This document shows, piece after piece, positions 16,701-25,566 of a stretch of DNA of 64,000 nucleotides. The stretch comes from Actinomadura macra NBRC 14102 (GTDB lineage: Bacteria; Actinomycetota; Actinomycetes; Streptosporangiales; Streptosporangiaceae): assembly GCF_001552215.1 (NCBI RefSeq), contig NZ_BCQT01000027.1:1-64000 (forward strand), written 5' to 3'. A model generated the notes under the pieces. That model did no database searches, was not told the origin of the DNA, and saw only the letters and a list, made by a program, of their open reading frames with translations. Positions within the stretch are counted from its first letter, which is position 1; each line of letters starts with the position of its first letter. Both the position numbers and the translations under genes were made by a program.

Positions 16701-18677
16701 GTGGCGGTCGAACCCCTGCGGCCAGAGGACCCGGCCGTGATCGGCGGATACGAGATCATCGGCCGCCTCGGGGCGGGTGGCCAGGGCGTGGTCTACCTCG
16801 CGCGGTGGCCCGGGTCCGGCGAGCGGGTGGCGGTGAAGACACCCCACGTCCGCCCCGGCGAGGATCCGGTCGCCGACCTTTCGGAGATCACGCTCGTCCG
16901 TCAGGTCGCCCGGTTCTGCACCGCCCGGGTCCTGGACGCCGGGACCGACGGGGGCCGGCCCTTCATCGTCAGCGAGTACGTGGACGGGCCCACACTTCGC
17001 GGCGTGGTGGAGGAGGGCGGGCCGCTGGGCGGGGCCGAGCTGGAGCGGCTCGCCGTCGGGACGATGGTGGCGCTCACCGCCACGCACGCCGCGAACGTCG
17101 TCCACCGCGACTTCACCCCGGGAAACGTCCTGCTCGCCGCCGACGGGCCGCGTGTGGTGGACTTCGGCGTCGCCAAGGCGCTCGGGCCGTCCGGACGGGG
17201 CGAGCCCGGCGTGTCCGGGACGCCCGCGTTCATGGCGCCCGAGCAGGCGGCGGGCGAGGAGGTCGGCGCGGCGGCGGACGTGTACTCCTGGGCCGTCACG
17301 ATGAGCTTCGCCGCGCTCGGACCGCGGGTGTTCGGCGATGGCGGACCCCACAGCGCGTTCGACCGGCTGCTACGCCTGGAGCGGTATCTGGTGGACCTGC
17401 CGTCCTGGCTGAGCGAGGTCGTCGCGCCCTGCCTGGCGCAGGACCCCGTGGAGCGCCCGGCTGCGAGCGAGGTGCTGCTCCGCCTGCTCGGCCACGGACC
17501 CGGCCGCCGGCAGGAGACCGCCATGCCGCCCGCGGGGGAGGAGTCCGGCACCTCCACGAGGCGCGACACCGGCTCCGGACCGGCGCCGGAACCGTCCCGG
17601 ACGCCCGAACCGAGCGTCGGGCACCCACGCGCGCCGACCATCGGGCGCCGCGTCGAGGCACCGTCCGGGGCTGCCGCCGAGGGGCACCCCGGGCCCGCGT
17701 CCGGTCGCACCGTGATCTCGGCCTGGCGCCGCCATCGGCTCCTGATCGTGGCCACCGCCCTCGCCCTGTCCAGTGCGGTGGCCGTCACGGCCGTCCTGTG
17801 GCCGCGCCCGCAGGACGCGGCCGACCGTCGCCCCGCGAGCGGCGGCCCTCCGCCTGCCGCACGGCCGATCACCGTGGGCGCGGCGAACTTCCCCGAGAGC
17901 GTCCTGCTGAGCGAGATCTACGCGCAGATACTGGAGGTCCGCGGGCGGAGCGTCACCCGGCGGCGCGGCATCGGCTCCCGGGAGACCTACTACCCCCTGG
18001 CGCGGGCCGGCGAGATCGACGTCATCCCCGAGTACAACGGCGCGCTCGCCTCCTACATCGGGGTCCTCGGCCTGGAGGCCAGAGGCCCGGTGTCGACGCC
18101 GTCGGTGAACGCCGCGATCCGCAAGGAGCTCCCGCCCTCGCTGCAGATCCTCGACTCCGCGAGGGCCGAGGACAAGGACGCGATCGTGGTCACCCGGCGG
18201 ACCATGACCCGGTACGGGCTCACCTCCCTCGCCGGACTGGGGGCGGTCTCGGACGGCTTCGTCCTCGGTGGCACCCCCGAGGCCGAGACGCGGCACCAGG
18301 GGATGATCGGCCTCAGGGCCGTCTACGGCGCCCGGTTCAAGGACTTCCAGCCCTTCCGGCACGACGACTTCGAGACGCTCGCCGACCTGCTGGCCAAGGG
18401 ATCGGTGCAGGCTGCGCAGATGTTCACCACCGACCCCGCGCTCCGCGTCCACGACTTCGTCGTGCTGGACGACCCGAAGCGCCTGTTCGGCGCGCAGAAC
18501 GTCACCCCGCTGGTCAACCGGCGCGGTGTGGACGACGGCGCCCGGGCCGCGCTCGACGCCGTCTCGGCCAAACTCACCACGGAGGACCTGCGGTACATGA
18601 ACGCGCGGGTCGCGGTGAACCGGGACCCGGTGGAGGCTGTCGCGAAGGCGTGGCTGGTCCAGAACGGCCTGGTCTGA
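16701..18677 (+). CDS. Receptor Ser/Thr kinase with OpuAC-type osmolyte-binding ectodomain
   Basis: A 658-residue membrane receptor kinase. Residues about 15-265 are a Hanks-type kinase: Gly loop RLGAGGQGVV, Lys46 (ERVAVKTP), catalytic VVHRDFTPGNVLL (Asp137), DFG at 154-156, APE at 179-181. A Pro/Glu-rich linker follows, then one transmembrane helix (about 347-367, RRHRLLIVATALALSSAVAV), then residues about 388-658 resembling ProX/OpuAC glycine-betaine/choline-binding proteins (ITVGAANFPESVLLSEIYAQ; IDVIPEYNGAL). The outside domain probably senses a compatible solute. GTG 16701 is chosen because AGGAAAGG lies 9 bases before it; an upstream ATG at 16644 lacks such a site. Only 102 bases separate it from E1. 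Confidence 0.88.
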   Translation: MAVEPLRPEDPAVIGGYEIIGRLGAGGQGVVYLARWPGSGERVAVKTPHVRPGEDPVADLSEITLVRQVARFCTARVLDAGTDGGRPFIVSEYVDGPTLRGVVEEGGPLGGAELERLAVGTMVALTATHAANVVHRDFTPGNVLLAADGPRVVDFGVAKALGPSGRGEPGVSGTPAFMAPEQAAGEEVGAAADVYSWAVTMSFAALGPRVFGDGGPHSAFDRLLRLERYLVDLPSWLSEVVAPCLAQDPVERPAASEVLLRLLGHGPGRRQETAMPPAGEESGTSTRRDTGSGPAPEPSRTPEPSVGHPRAPTIGRRVEAPSGAAAEGHPGPASGRTVISAWRRHRLLIVATALALSSAVAVTAVLWPRPQDAADRRPASGGPPPAARPITVGAANFPESVLLSEIYAQILEVRGRSVTRRRGIGSRETYYPLARAGEIDVIPEYNGALASYIGVLGLEARGPVSTPSVNAAIRKELPPSLQILDSARAEDKDAIVVTRRTMTRYGLTSLAGLGAVSDGFVLGGTPEAETRHQGMIGLRAVYGARFKDFQPFRHDDFETLADLLAKGSVQAAQMFTTDPALRVHDFVVLDDPKRLFGAQNVTPLVNRRGVDDGARAALDAVSAKLTTEDLRYMNARVAVNRDPVEAVAKAWLVQNGLV

Positions 18678-18796
18678 CGATCGCCGCCGCCACGACACCG
18701 GGCCCGGTGGTCAGGCCGCGGACCGGGCCCGCGCCGCGGGCGCCGGGCAACTCGTCAGGGTGTGACGGGCCGCCCGGCGCCGGCCGGATCCCGCCG

Positions 18797-19726
18797 TCAG
18801 GACGCGCGGGCCGCCCCGATCAGCTCCGCCACCTCCGGCAGGACCGCGTCCGCGACGGTGATCTTCCGGTCGACCAGCCCGGCGGCGTGGAAGAGGTCGG
18901 CCGCGCGCTGCTGCTCGGCGACGAACTCCTCGCTCACCGGCTCCAGCCCGAACGGCCGCCGCCGCAGGGCGTGCTCCCAGGCGGCCACGTCGCCGCCGTC
19001 GTCGGCCGCGAACAGCTTCGCCGCCTCGCCCGGGTTCTCTTTGATCCAGGCGTCCGACTCGCGCAGGGCGGAGACGATCGCGGCCAGTTCCTCCCGGTGG
19101 CCTTCGGCGAAGTCGCGGCGGGTGAACCACAGCGACCGGTGGCTGAACAGGCCGTCGGTCTCGATGAGCGTGCGCGGGGACGCCTCCCGCTCCACCCGGG
19201 TCAACGCGGGATAGGAACCGACCCAGGCGTCGACCTCGCGGTCCAGGAACAGCTGCGCGGCGTCGCCGTAGGCGTCCACCGGCTCGATGTCCTTCCAGCC
19301 GAGCCCGGCGCCGTCCAGCGCGAACAGCAGCAGCGTCGTCTGCCATGACCCGTGCCCGAGCGCGACCTTCTTGCCCTTGAGGTCGGCGGGCGAGACGATG
19401 CCCGAATCCTCGTGGACGACGAGCCTCCCGTTCTCGTGCCGCGGTCCCGACGTCGCCACGTACACGATGTCGTGGCCGTTGGCCTGCGCGGTGACCGGCG
19501 GCGTCGAGCCGGTCCCGATGAAGTCGTACCCGCCGTCGAAGAGGTGGTCGCCGTGTGCGGACGGCAGTCCCTCGGCGGGGGACGGCCGTCCCCCGGACGG
19601 AAGCGAGCGGAAGTCCACCCACTCGACGTCGGGAAGGGAACGCTCCAGGATGCCCCGATGGCGCAGGACCCAGAGGGAGTTGTTGTGCGGGAAGTAGCCG
19701 ACGCGGACGGGTGCGGAATCGGACAT
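18797..19726 (-). CDS. Cytoplasmic SsuA/DszB-fold protein, last gene of sulfur operon
   Basis: A 309-residue protein of the NMT1/SsuA periplasmic-binding fold (VRVGYFPHNNSLWVLRHRGI, DFIGTGSTPPVTAQANG, LKGKKVALGHGSWQTTLLLF, FLDREVDAWVGSYPALTRVE). It has no signal peptide or lipobox and almost no cysteine, so it should stay in the cytoplasm. Its ATG overlaps the stop of the monooxygenase gene by one base (TGATG), implying coupled translation. Since the operon already contains a proper lipoprotein binding component, this one is more likely an enzyme or carrier. It lacks the CPVP catalytic motif of the DszB-like paralogue four genes upstream. Role unknown. Confidence 0.72.
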   Translation of the reverse strand: MSDSAPVRVGYFPHNNSLWVLRHRGILERSLPDVEWVDFRSLPSGGRPSPAEGLPSAHGDHLFDGGYDFIGTGSTPPVTAQANGHDIVYVATSGPRHENGRLVVHEDSGIVSPADLKGKKVALGHGSWQTTLLLFALDGAGLGWKDIEPVDAYGDAAQLFLDREVDAWVGSYPALTRVEREASPRTLIETDGLFSHRSLWFTRRDFAEGHREELAAIVSALRESDAWIKENPGEAAKLFAADDGGDVAAWEHALRRRPFGLEPVSEEFVAEQQRAADLFHAAGLVDRKITVADAVLPEVAELIGAARAS

Positions 19727-20895
19727 CAGATGGTTCCTCTCGTTGCGGAAATCGGGGTGCGGTCGCGCAGGTCGTGGCCGCGCAGAAGCGGCAGCACCCG
19801 CTCGCCCACGCGGTGGGCCTCTTCGAGGTGGGGGACGCCGGCGAGGATGAACGCGTCCACACCGATGCCGATCAGCTCGTCCAGCCGCGCGGCGACCTGC
19901 GCGTAGCTGCCGACCAGCCCGAACGCGGGCCCGCCGCGCAGCAGGTGGAACCCGCCCCACACGTTCGGTGCCGCCTCCAGTTCGCGGTAGTGCGTGACCG
20001 GCCAGGTGACGAAGGACGAACTGCGCAGCCACCCGACCGAGTCGCCCGAGGACTCCGCGCCGCGGAGCTGGGCGGCGTCCACCTGCCGCCAGCCGCGCCG
20101 GATCTCCTCCCAGGCCTCCTCCTCGGTCTCCCGGGCGAGCACGTCGATGCGCACGGCGAACCTCGGCGCCCGCCCGAGCGCCTCGGTGTGCTCGCGGACC
20201 TGAGCGAACTTGGCGGCCAGCGCCTCGAACGGCTCCAGCCACGACAGGTAGTAGTCGGCATGCCGCCCGGCCGCCTGGATCGCGGCGGGGGAGGAGCCCG
20301 AGAAGTAGATCTCCGGGAACGGCTGCCGGGCGAGCGGCTCGGGCAGCCCGGCGCCCTCGACCTGGTAGAAGCGGCCCTCGTAGTCGAACGGACCGCCGTT
20401 CCAGACGCCCTTCAGCACGTCCAGGAACTCCGAGGTCCGCGCGTACCGGTCGTCGTGGTCGACCTTGTCGCCCCACCAGAGCTGTGCGGGCCCGCCGCCG
20501 CCGGAGATGACGTTGTACACCACGCGGCCGCCGGTCGCCCGCTGCAGGCTTGCCGACATGCGCGCGGCCTGGACCGGATGCAGGAACCCGGGCTGGTAGG
20601 CGATCATGAACCGGTAGGTGGTGGTCTCGCGGGCCAGGCTCGCGGCCGCCGCCCACGGGTCGTCGGTGAACGGGAACGACGGCAGCAACCCGCCGACGAA
20701 CCCTGACAGCTCCGACGCCCGCGCCACATCCGCCATGTGGTCGAGGTGGCTGTACCCGTCGTGGCGCCCGCCGCGGACGCCGGGCGTGATCGCCCCGGGC
20801 TCGCCCGGCGCCCAGTCCCCGCGGCTCGCGACACGGCGGCGGAGTGAGCGCTGGTCGCCGTGGGTCCCGATCCGCCAGTAGATGTCAATGGACAT
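19726..20895 (-). CDS. SsuD-like FMN-dependent (LLM) monooxygenase
   Basis: A 389-residue luciferase-like flavin monooxygenase. The central strand FMIAYQPGFLHPVQAARMSA and ATGGRVVYNVISGG, with DRYARTSEFLDVLKGVW and the C-terminal GVDAFILAGVPHLEEAHRVG, are the hallmarks of alkanesulfonate monooxygenase SsuD. Such enzymes use reduced FMN and oxygen to cleave C-S bonds, releasing sulfite. The ATG at 20895 overlaps the upstream gene by 11 bases. A flavin reductase (SsuE) is needed but none is in the window. Being inside the DszB-like operon, its substrate may be a sulfone or sulfonate. Confidence 0.87.
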   Translation of the reverse strand: MSIDIYWRIGTHGDQRSLRRRVASRGDWAPGEPGAITPGVRGGRHDGYSHLDHMADVARASELSGFVGGLLPSFPFTDDPWAAAASLARETTTYRFMIAYQPGFLHPVQAARMSASLQRATGGRVVYNVISGGGGPAQLWWGDKVDHDDRYARTSEFLDVLKGVWNGGPFDYEGRFYQVEGAGLPEPLARQPFPEIYFSGSSPAAIQAAGRHADYYLSWLEPFEALAAKFAQVREHTEALGRAPRFAVRIDVLARETEEEAWEEIRRGWRQVDAAQLRGAESSGDSVGWLRSSSFVTWPVTHYRELEAAPNVWGGFHLLRGGPAFGLVGSYAQVAARLDELIGIGVDAFILAGVPHLEEAHRVGERVLPLLRGHDLRDRTPISATRGTI

Positions 20896-21874
20896 GTGCG
20901 TGCCCCCTGATCGTGTCCGGCGCGGCCGCCGTGTCCGGCGTGGCCAGCAGGGGGAGCAGGTGCTCACCCAGCCGGTAGGTCTCCTCGACGTAGGGCGCGG
21001 CCTCCAGCACGAACGTGGTGACGCCGCGTGCCGCGAAGCCGCCGATGACGTCCGCGACGTCCGCGTACGACCCGACGAGCCCGGCGGGCGGCGTCCCCGC
21101 GCTGGCGCGGCGGACGGCCTCGGCCGCCGCCTCCTCCCCGTCCTCGCGCGCCAGCACGGGCAGTGTCAGCCCGTACGCCACGGTCCGGCCGGCGTCCGAG
21201 GCCCGGGCGCCGAGATCGGCGATGAGCGCGTCCAGGTCGTCCCCGAGGTCGAAGACGTGCACGTCGGCGTGGCGTGCCGACAGGTCGAGCGCCGCCTCCG
21301 AGGTGCCGGTCAGATGGACGCGGGGGAACGGACGGCTGGACAGCGGCTCCTGGAAGCCGCCCGCCAGCACTTGGAAGAACCGCCCCTCGTAGGTGTAGGA
21401 GTCCTCGCCCCACACGCCTTTGGCGATGGTGAGGAACTCGTCCGCCCGCGCGTAGCGGTCGATGCCCTCGACGAAGTCGCCCTGCGCCCGCGCGACGGAT
21501 GGGTCGAGGTCCACCGACAGCCGCCAGTCGAGCCGTCCGCCGGAGAACCGCTGCAATGACGCCGACACCTTCGCCGCGTACACCGGCGTCGCGACGCCGG
21601 GATGCAGGCCCGCCACGCCGCGCAGCCACCGGCTGGCCCGCAGCAACCCCGATGTGACGACGACCGACTCCTCGCCGCCCGGGTCGAACGGCGCCAGCGC
21701 GCCGTCGAAGCCGACGATCTCGGCGGCCCGGCCGACCTGCGCCAGATGATCGAACGGCCCATACGCGCCGTTGCGCAGGTCGGTCACGAACGGCGGCGGG
21801 GGAGCGGGCGGCGGTCCCCAGTCCCCGCGCGCGCCGTCCCCGCGCGAGGGCAACGTGACGATGAACTCCGTCAT
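20885..21874 (-). CDS. Second SsuD-like FMN-dependent (LLM) monooxygenase
   Basis: A 329-residue luciferase-like monooxygenase, clearly related to the next gene but about 60 residues shorter. It shows WLRGVAGLHPGVATPVYAAK, SASLQRFSGGRLDWRLSVD, DRYARADEFLTIAKGVWG and the SsuD-type tail GVTTFVLEAAPYVEETYRLG. The ATG overlaps the stop of the desulfinase gene as ATGA. Two non-identical monooxygenases side by side suggest two oxidation steps or two substrates on the way to the sulfinate handled by the desulfinase. Confidence 0.85.
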   Translation of the reverse strand: MTEFIVTLPSRGDGARGDWGPPPAPPPPFVTDLRNGAYGPFDHLAQVGRAAEIVGFDGALAPFDPGGEESVVVTSGLLRASRWLRGVAGLHPGVATPVYAAKVSASLQRFSGGRLDWRLSVDLDPSVARAQGDFVEGIDRYARADEFLTIAKGVWGEDSYTYEGRFFQVLAGGFQEPLSSRPFPRVHLTGTSEAALDLSARHADVHVFDLGDDLDALIADLGARASDAGRTVAYGLTLPVLAREDGEEAAAEAVRRASAGTPPAGLVGSYADVADVIGGFAARGVTTFVLEAAPYVEETYRLGEHLLPLLATPDTAAAPDTIRGHAHVH

Positions 21875-22899
21875 GCCGCGACTCCTTCGGCGGCCAGGCG
21901 CTCGCGGGCGAGGCGGAGCGGCTCGGGCGCCACCCAGGCCTCCAGGTCCACGTCGGCGTCCAGGAACCCGTGCACCAGCAAGAAGTCCTTCTGGACGCGC
22001 AGCAGGGCGAGCCGCTCGTCCGAAAGCTCGGGGTGCAGGGAACGGTGGAAGTCTCCCCTGTACGCGGTGGCCACGCCCTCGGCGTCCGAGCGGGTCTCGC
22101 CGGCGAGGATCTCGCGGACGGGACCGAGGTTCTCCGTCGCCCAGTCCGCCGCCCGCAGCGTCTGCGCCAGGAACGTCACGACCAGTTCGGGCCGCTCCTC
22201 CAGCAGCCGCTCGTGAACGGTGATGGGCCGCGGAGTGCCGTTGTTGACGCGGGTCCGCGGGTCGGGGTGGGCGTCCAGGTCCACGGCGACGACGAGGCCG
22301 AGTTCCCGGGCCTGGTCCGCGGCGCGCGCTCCCTTCACGTACACCGCGTCCACCTCGCCGGCGTTCAGCTGCTCAAGGCCCGGCCAGGACAGCCGTCCAC
22401 CACGCGCGTCCCGTCCGACGGAGGGGGACAGGTCGGCCGGGACGTCCACGAACGTCACGTCGTCGAGGGTGAGACCGCCCTGCGTGAGCGCCCCCTTCAC
22501 GCCGTGCAGCGCCATGGCGCGCGGGAAGCTCGTCGCGCGCGTCCCGGCCCAGCCGGGCAGGGCGACCCGGGCCCCGCGCAGGCCGCCGGCGTCCTTGATC
22601 CCCGACCCGGGCCGTACCAGGATCGACTGCCACTCCTCGATCCACGTCAGCCCGATCAGCCGCGTCGGCGCGCCCGCCGACCGCGCCGCGAGCGCGGGCA
22701 CGTTCCCGCCCTCGCGGAAGAGCCCGAGCAGGTCGTGGTCGAAGTGGTGCCGGGCCAGGTCGGGACCGGCGTCCTGCAGGACGCCCACCTCCAGGCCGGC
22801 GGCGCCGAACGCCTCGGCCAGCCAGCCCTGACGGTGCGCCAGGCCGCTGGCCGTCGGCACCGGGCAGCGGGTGAACCAGATTTTCTCTACCGAAGACAC
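21871..22899 (-). CDS. DszB-like sulfinate desulfinase
   Basis: A 342-residue protein of the periplasmic-binding fold without any signal peptide. Near the N-terminus it has FTRCPVPTAS, matching the catalytic-Cys motif (YSNCPVPNA) of 2'-hydroxybiphenyl-2-sulfinate desulfinase DszB. His52, Arg62 and Gly65 (HFDHDLLGLFREGG) keep the exact spacing of DszB His60, Arg70 and Gly73. These four are the active-site groups of DszB, which attacks an aromatic sulfinate and releases sulfite. GTG 22899 is preceded by GGAG and lies 8 bases past the ATPase stop. Databases would probably call it an ABC substrate-binding protein; the residues and lack of export signal argue for an enzyme. The true substrate is unknown. 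Confidence 0.8.
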   Translation of the reverse strand: MSSVEKIWFTRCPVPTASGLAHRQGWLAEAFGAAGLEVGVLQDAGPDLARHHFDHDLLGLFREGGNVPALAARSAGAPTRLIGLTWIEEWQSILVRPGSGIKDAGGLRGARVALPGWAGTRATSFPRAMALHGVKGALTQGGLTLDDVTFVDVPADLSPSVGRDARGGRLSWPGLEQLNAGEVDAVYVKGARAADQARELGLVVAVDLDAHPDPRTRVNNGTPRPITVHERLLEERPELVVTFLAQTLRAADWATENLGPVREILAGETRSDAEGVATAYRGDFHRSLHPELSDERLALLRVQKDFLLVHGFLDADVDLEAWVAPEPLRLARERLAAEGVAA

Positions 22900-22907
22900 G
22901 GCACTCC

Positions 22908-23630
22908 TCAATGCGATTCGGAACTCGGGGACGGGGCCGGCTCGACCCCGAGATGGGACAGGAACGCCCGGCGGAGCCGGACCAGGGCCGGGTCGTCGCG
23001 GTCGCGCGGTCGCGGCAGGTCGATGACCTCGTCGGCGGCGAACGTCCCCTCGCGCAGCACCGCGACCCGGTCGGCCAGCCGGAGCGCCTCGTCCACGTCG
23101 TGGGTGACGAGGACGACCGCCGGGCGGTGCCGGGCGCACAGCTCCGCGACGAGGTCCTGCATGTGCAGCCGGGTGAGCGCGTCGAGGGCGGCGAACGGCT
23201 CGTCGAGCAGCAGCACCTGCGGGTCGCGGACCAGCGCCCGCGCCAGCGCCACCCGCTGCGCCTCACCGCCCGACAGGGTCGCGGGCCAGGCCCGCTCGTG
23301 TCCCGCCAGGCCGACCTCCTCCAGCGCGCGGCGCCCTGCCGCGCGGGACGAGCGCGGCAGGCCCAGCGTCACGTTCGGCAGCACGCGCCGGGCCCGCACG
23401 AGCCGTGGCTCCTGGTAGACGGTCGTGCGGCGGGGCGCGGCCAGCACCGTCCCGCCGTCGGCGACCTGGAGGCCCGCGAGCAGGCGCAGGAGGGTGGTCT
23501 TGCCGGTGCCGCTGGGGCCGAGCAGCGCGAAGAACTCGCCGCGCCGGATCTCCAGGTCCACCCCGTCCAGGACGGTCTTCGGGCCGAACGACTTGCGCAA
23601 CCCCGCGATGCGTACGGCGACGTCGCTCAT
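22908..23630 (-). CDS. ssuB: ABC importer ATPase, SsuB/TauB type
   Basis: A 240-residue ATP-binding subunit with Walker A (GPSGTGKTT), Q-loop (TVYQEPRLV), signature LSGGEAQRVALARALV, Walker B (VLLLDEPFAALD) and the switch His (VTHDVDEAL). The wording is that of nitrate/sulfonate/taurine importers. ATG 23630 overlaps the permease stop as ATGA. It powers uptake through the permease encoded just upstream. Confidence 0.9.
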   Translation of the reverse strand: MSDVAVRIAGLRKSFGPKTVLDGVDLEIRRGEFFALLGPSGTGKTTLLRLLAGLQVADGGTVLAAPRRTTVYQEPRLVRARRVLPNVTLGLPRSSRAAGRRALEEVGLAGHERAWPATLSGGEAQRVALARALVRDPQVLLLDEPFAALDALTRLHMQDLVAELCARHRPAVVLVTHDVDEALRLADRVAVLREGTFAADEVIDLPRPRDRDDPALVRLRRAFLSHLGVEPAPSPSSESH

Positions 23631-24514
23631 CGGGCCGCCACCTGCACGCGCCAGGGCATCGCCACCCGCTCCACGCCCCGGATCACCAGGTCGATGAGCA
23701 GGCCGATCAGCGCGTAGATCAGGATGCACAGCACCATGTAGTCGTTGCGGTAGTACTGCTGCGCGAGCGTCACCAGGTAGCCGATGCCCTCGCTCGCGCC
23801 GATCTGTTCGGCGGCGATCAGGCCGGTCAGCGAGACCGACAGGCTGATCCGCAAGGCCATCAGGATGCTGGGCAGCGCGCTCGGCACGATCACCGCGAGC
23901 GCCAGCCGGGCCCCGCGCAGCCCGAAGCCGCGCGCGGCCTCCACGACCTCGCGGTCCACCCCGCGTACGCCGAGGTAGGTGTAGGCGTACATCGGCGCGG
24001 CCGTCGCCACCGCGATCAGGACGATCTTGAACGATTCGCCGACGCCGAACCAGGAGATGAACAGTGGCACGAGCGCCAGGAACGGGACGGCCCGCTTCAT
24101 CTGCATCGTCGGGTCGATCAGTTCCTCGCCGAGCGCCGACAGGCCCGCCGCGACCCCGAGGAGCAGCCCGGCTCCCGCGCCGGCGAGCACGCCCAGTGCC
24201 GCCCGCCGTCCCGAGGCCAGCAGGTAGTCGGTGAGCTGTCCCGTCTCGGCCAGCTCGCGCAGCGCCCCGAGTACCGCGCCGGGTCCGGTGAGGACGTCGG
24301 GCGGGATCCGGCCGCTCGCCGACCCGTACCACCACGCCGCGACCAGTAGCACCGGCACGGCCGTCCGGACCGCGAGCGACACCGCCGGACGGCGGCGCCG
24401 GGGCCCGATCCGGGGCGGGACGCGCAGTTCCACCTCCGTCCCGGCGGGGGCGTTCACCGGCGGGTCCGCCGGATCCTTCCGGAGGGGCGGTGCGGGCGAT
24501 CGCTCCAGCGTCAT
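23627..24514 (-). CDS. ssuC: ABC importer permease, SsuC/TauC type
   Basis: A 295-residue inner-membrane subunit. After a 45-residue cytoplasmic N-terminus there are about six helices. The ATPase-contact (EAA) loop is EVVEAARGFGLRGARLALAV followed by IVPSALPSILMALRI, as in sulfonate/nitrate/taurine permeases. Its ATG overlaps the stop of the binding-protein gene (ATGA) and its own stop overlaps the ATPase start, so the three transport genes are translationally coupled. Confidence 0.9.
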   Translation of the reverse strand: MTLERSPAPPLRKDPADPPVNAPAGTEVELRVPPRIGPRRRRPAVSLAVRTAVPVLLVAAWWYGSASGRIPPDVLTGPGAVLGALRELAETGQLTDYLLASGRRAALGVLAGAGAGLLLGVAAGLSALGEELIDPTMQMKRAVPFLALVPLFISWFGVGESFKIVLIAVATAAPMYAYTYLGVRGVDREVVEAARGFGLRGARLALAVIVPSALPSILMALRISLSVSLTGLIAAEQIGASEGIGYLVTLAQQYYRNDYMVLCILIYALIGLLIDLVIRGVERVAMPWRVQVAAR

Positions 24515-25566
24515 GACGACCGCCCGGACGGGGCCGGTGCGGCCGACGACCGCAGGTCGAAGATCACTTCGGTGGACGGGATGGCGGCCGGCAACACGCC
24601 GTACTGGCGGAAGATCCCGGCGACGTCCTCGACGTACTTGCCGTCGGTCTTGCCCGCGTAGCGGGGGACGTTCTGGAATCGGGCCTCGGCGAGATTGTCC
24701 TGCAGCCGCGCTCCGGAGACCGCCGTCGGCCCCTTCTTGAGGAAGACGTTCTGGAACTGTTCCGGCGACCGCTTCTCCTGCTCGGTCAGCTCGCGCAGCG
24801 TGTCGAGGAGGACCTTCACGGCTTCGGGATGCTTGTCGAGCAGCTCCGTCCTCGCGGCCCAGATGTTGAGGTCCCGGTCGGGGAGGTCCCGTCCGTTGAC
24901 CAGGACGCGGGCCCCCTTGGCGACCACCTCCGGGTAGGCGTCCACGATGGCCCACCAGGCGTCCACCTTGCCGGTGGCGAACGCCGACGCTCCCTGCACC
25001 GGGTTCAGGTAGACCCGCTTCACCTGGTCGACGGGTATCCCGTTCTGCCGCAGCGCGAGCAGCAGGAGGTACTCGCCGCGGCCGCCCTTGTTGACGGCCA
25101 CCTGCTTGCCGACCAGATCCTTGAGGGATCTGACGGAGCTGTTCGCGGGAACGACCAGGCCGTCCCGCGGGGGTGCGGACCGGTCGGTCACGGGGTCGGT
25201 GAACGAGAAGATCTTGATGTTGCGGCTGTTGGCGAGATACCCGAGCGCGGGCGAGATCGCGCCCTCCAGGACGTTCACGGATCCGGAGCGGACCGCGTCG
25301 ATCGTCGCGGTGAACGAGGCGTACGAGCCGCCCCATTCGACCCGGGCGCCGACGGCCTTAAGCCGCTTGTCCAGGATGCCCTCCCGCTTGGCGTAGGCGA
25401 GCGGGCCGGCGTTCCCGGGGTCCTTGAGCTTGATCACGGCGGCGCCGTCGGAACCACTCCCGGCCCCGCCTGCCTTGGCCTGGCCGCCGCACGCGGCGGT
25501 GAGGCTGAGCAGGGCGGCGGCGGCAGCGGCGGCTGCGAGACGCGATCGGTGACGGAGGTTGGACAT
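24511..25566 (-). CDS. ssuA: ABC importer substrate-binding lipoprotein, SsuA type
   Basis: A 351-residue lipoprotein. The signal peptide ends in the lipobox LTAACGG with Cys26. The mature part is an NMT1/SsuA-like binding domain (DAVRSGSVNVLEGAISPALG, LKDLVGKQVAVNKGGRGEYL, FATGKVDAWWAIVDAYPEV). First structural gene of the seven-gene operon. An in-frame ATG six codons upstream (25584) is possible but less likely. The ligand is inferred to be an organosulfur compound from operon context, not from binding residues. Confidence 0.88.
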   Translation of the reverse strand: MSNLRHRSRLAAAAAAAALLSLTAACGGQAKAGGAGSGSDGAAVIKLKDPGNAGPLAYAKREGILDKRLKAVGARVEWGGSYASFTATIDAVRSGSVNVLEGAISPALGYLANSRNIKIFSFTDPVTDRSAPPRDGLVVPANSSVRSLKDLVGKQVAVNKGGRGEYLLLLALRQNGIPVDQVKRVYLNPVQGASAFATGKVDAWWAIVDAYPEVVAKGARVLVNGRDLPDRDLNIWAARTELLDKHPEAVKVLLDTLRELTEQEKRSPEQFQNVFLKKGPTAVSGARLQDNLAEARFQNVPRYAGKTDGKYVEDVAGIFRQYGVLPAAIPSTEVIFDLRSSAAPAPSGRSS

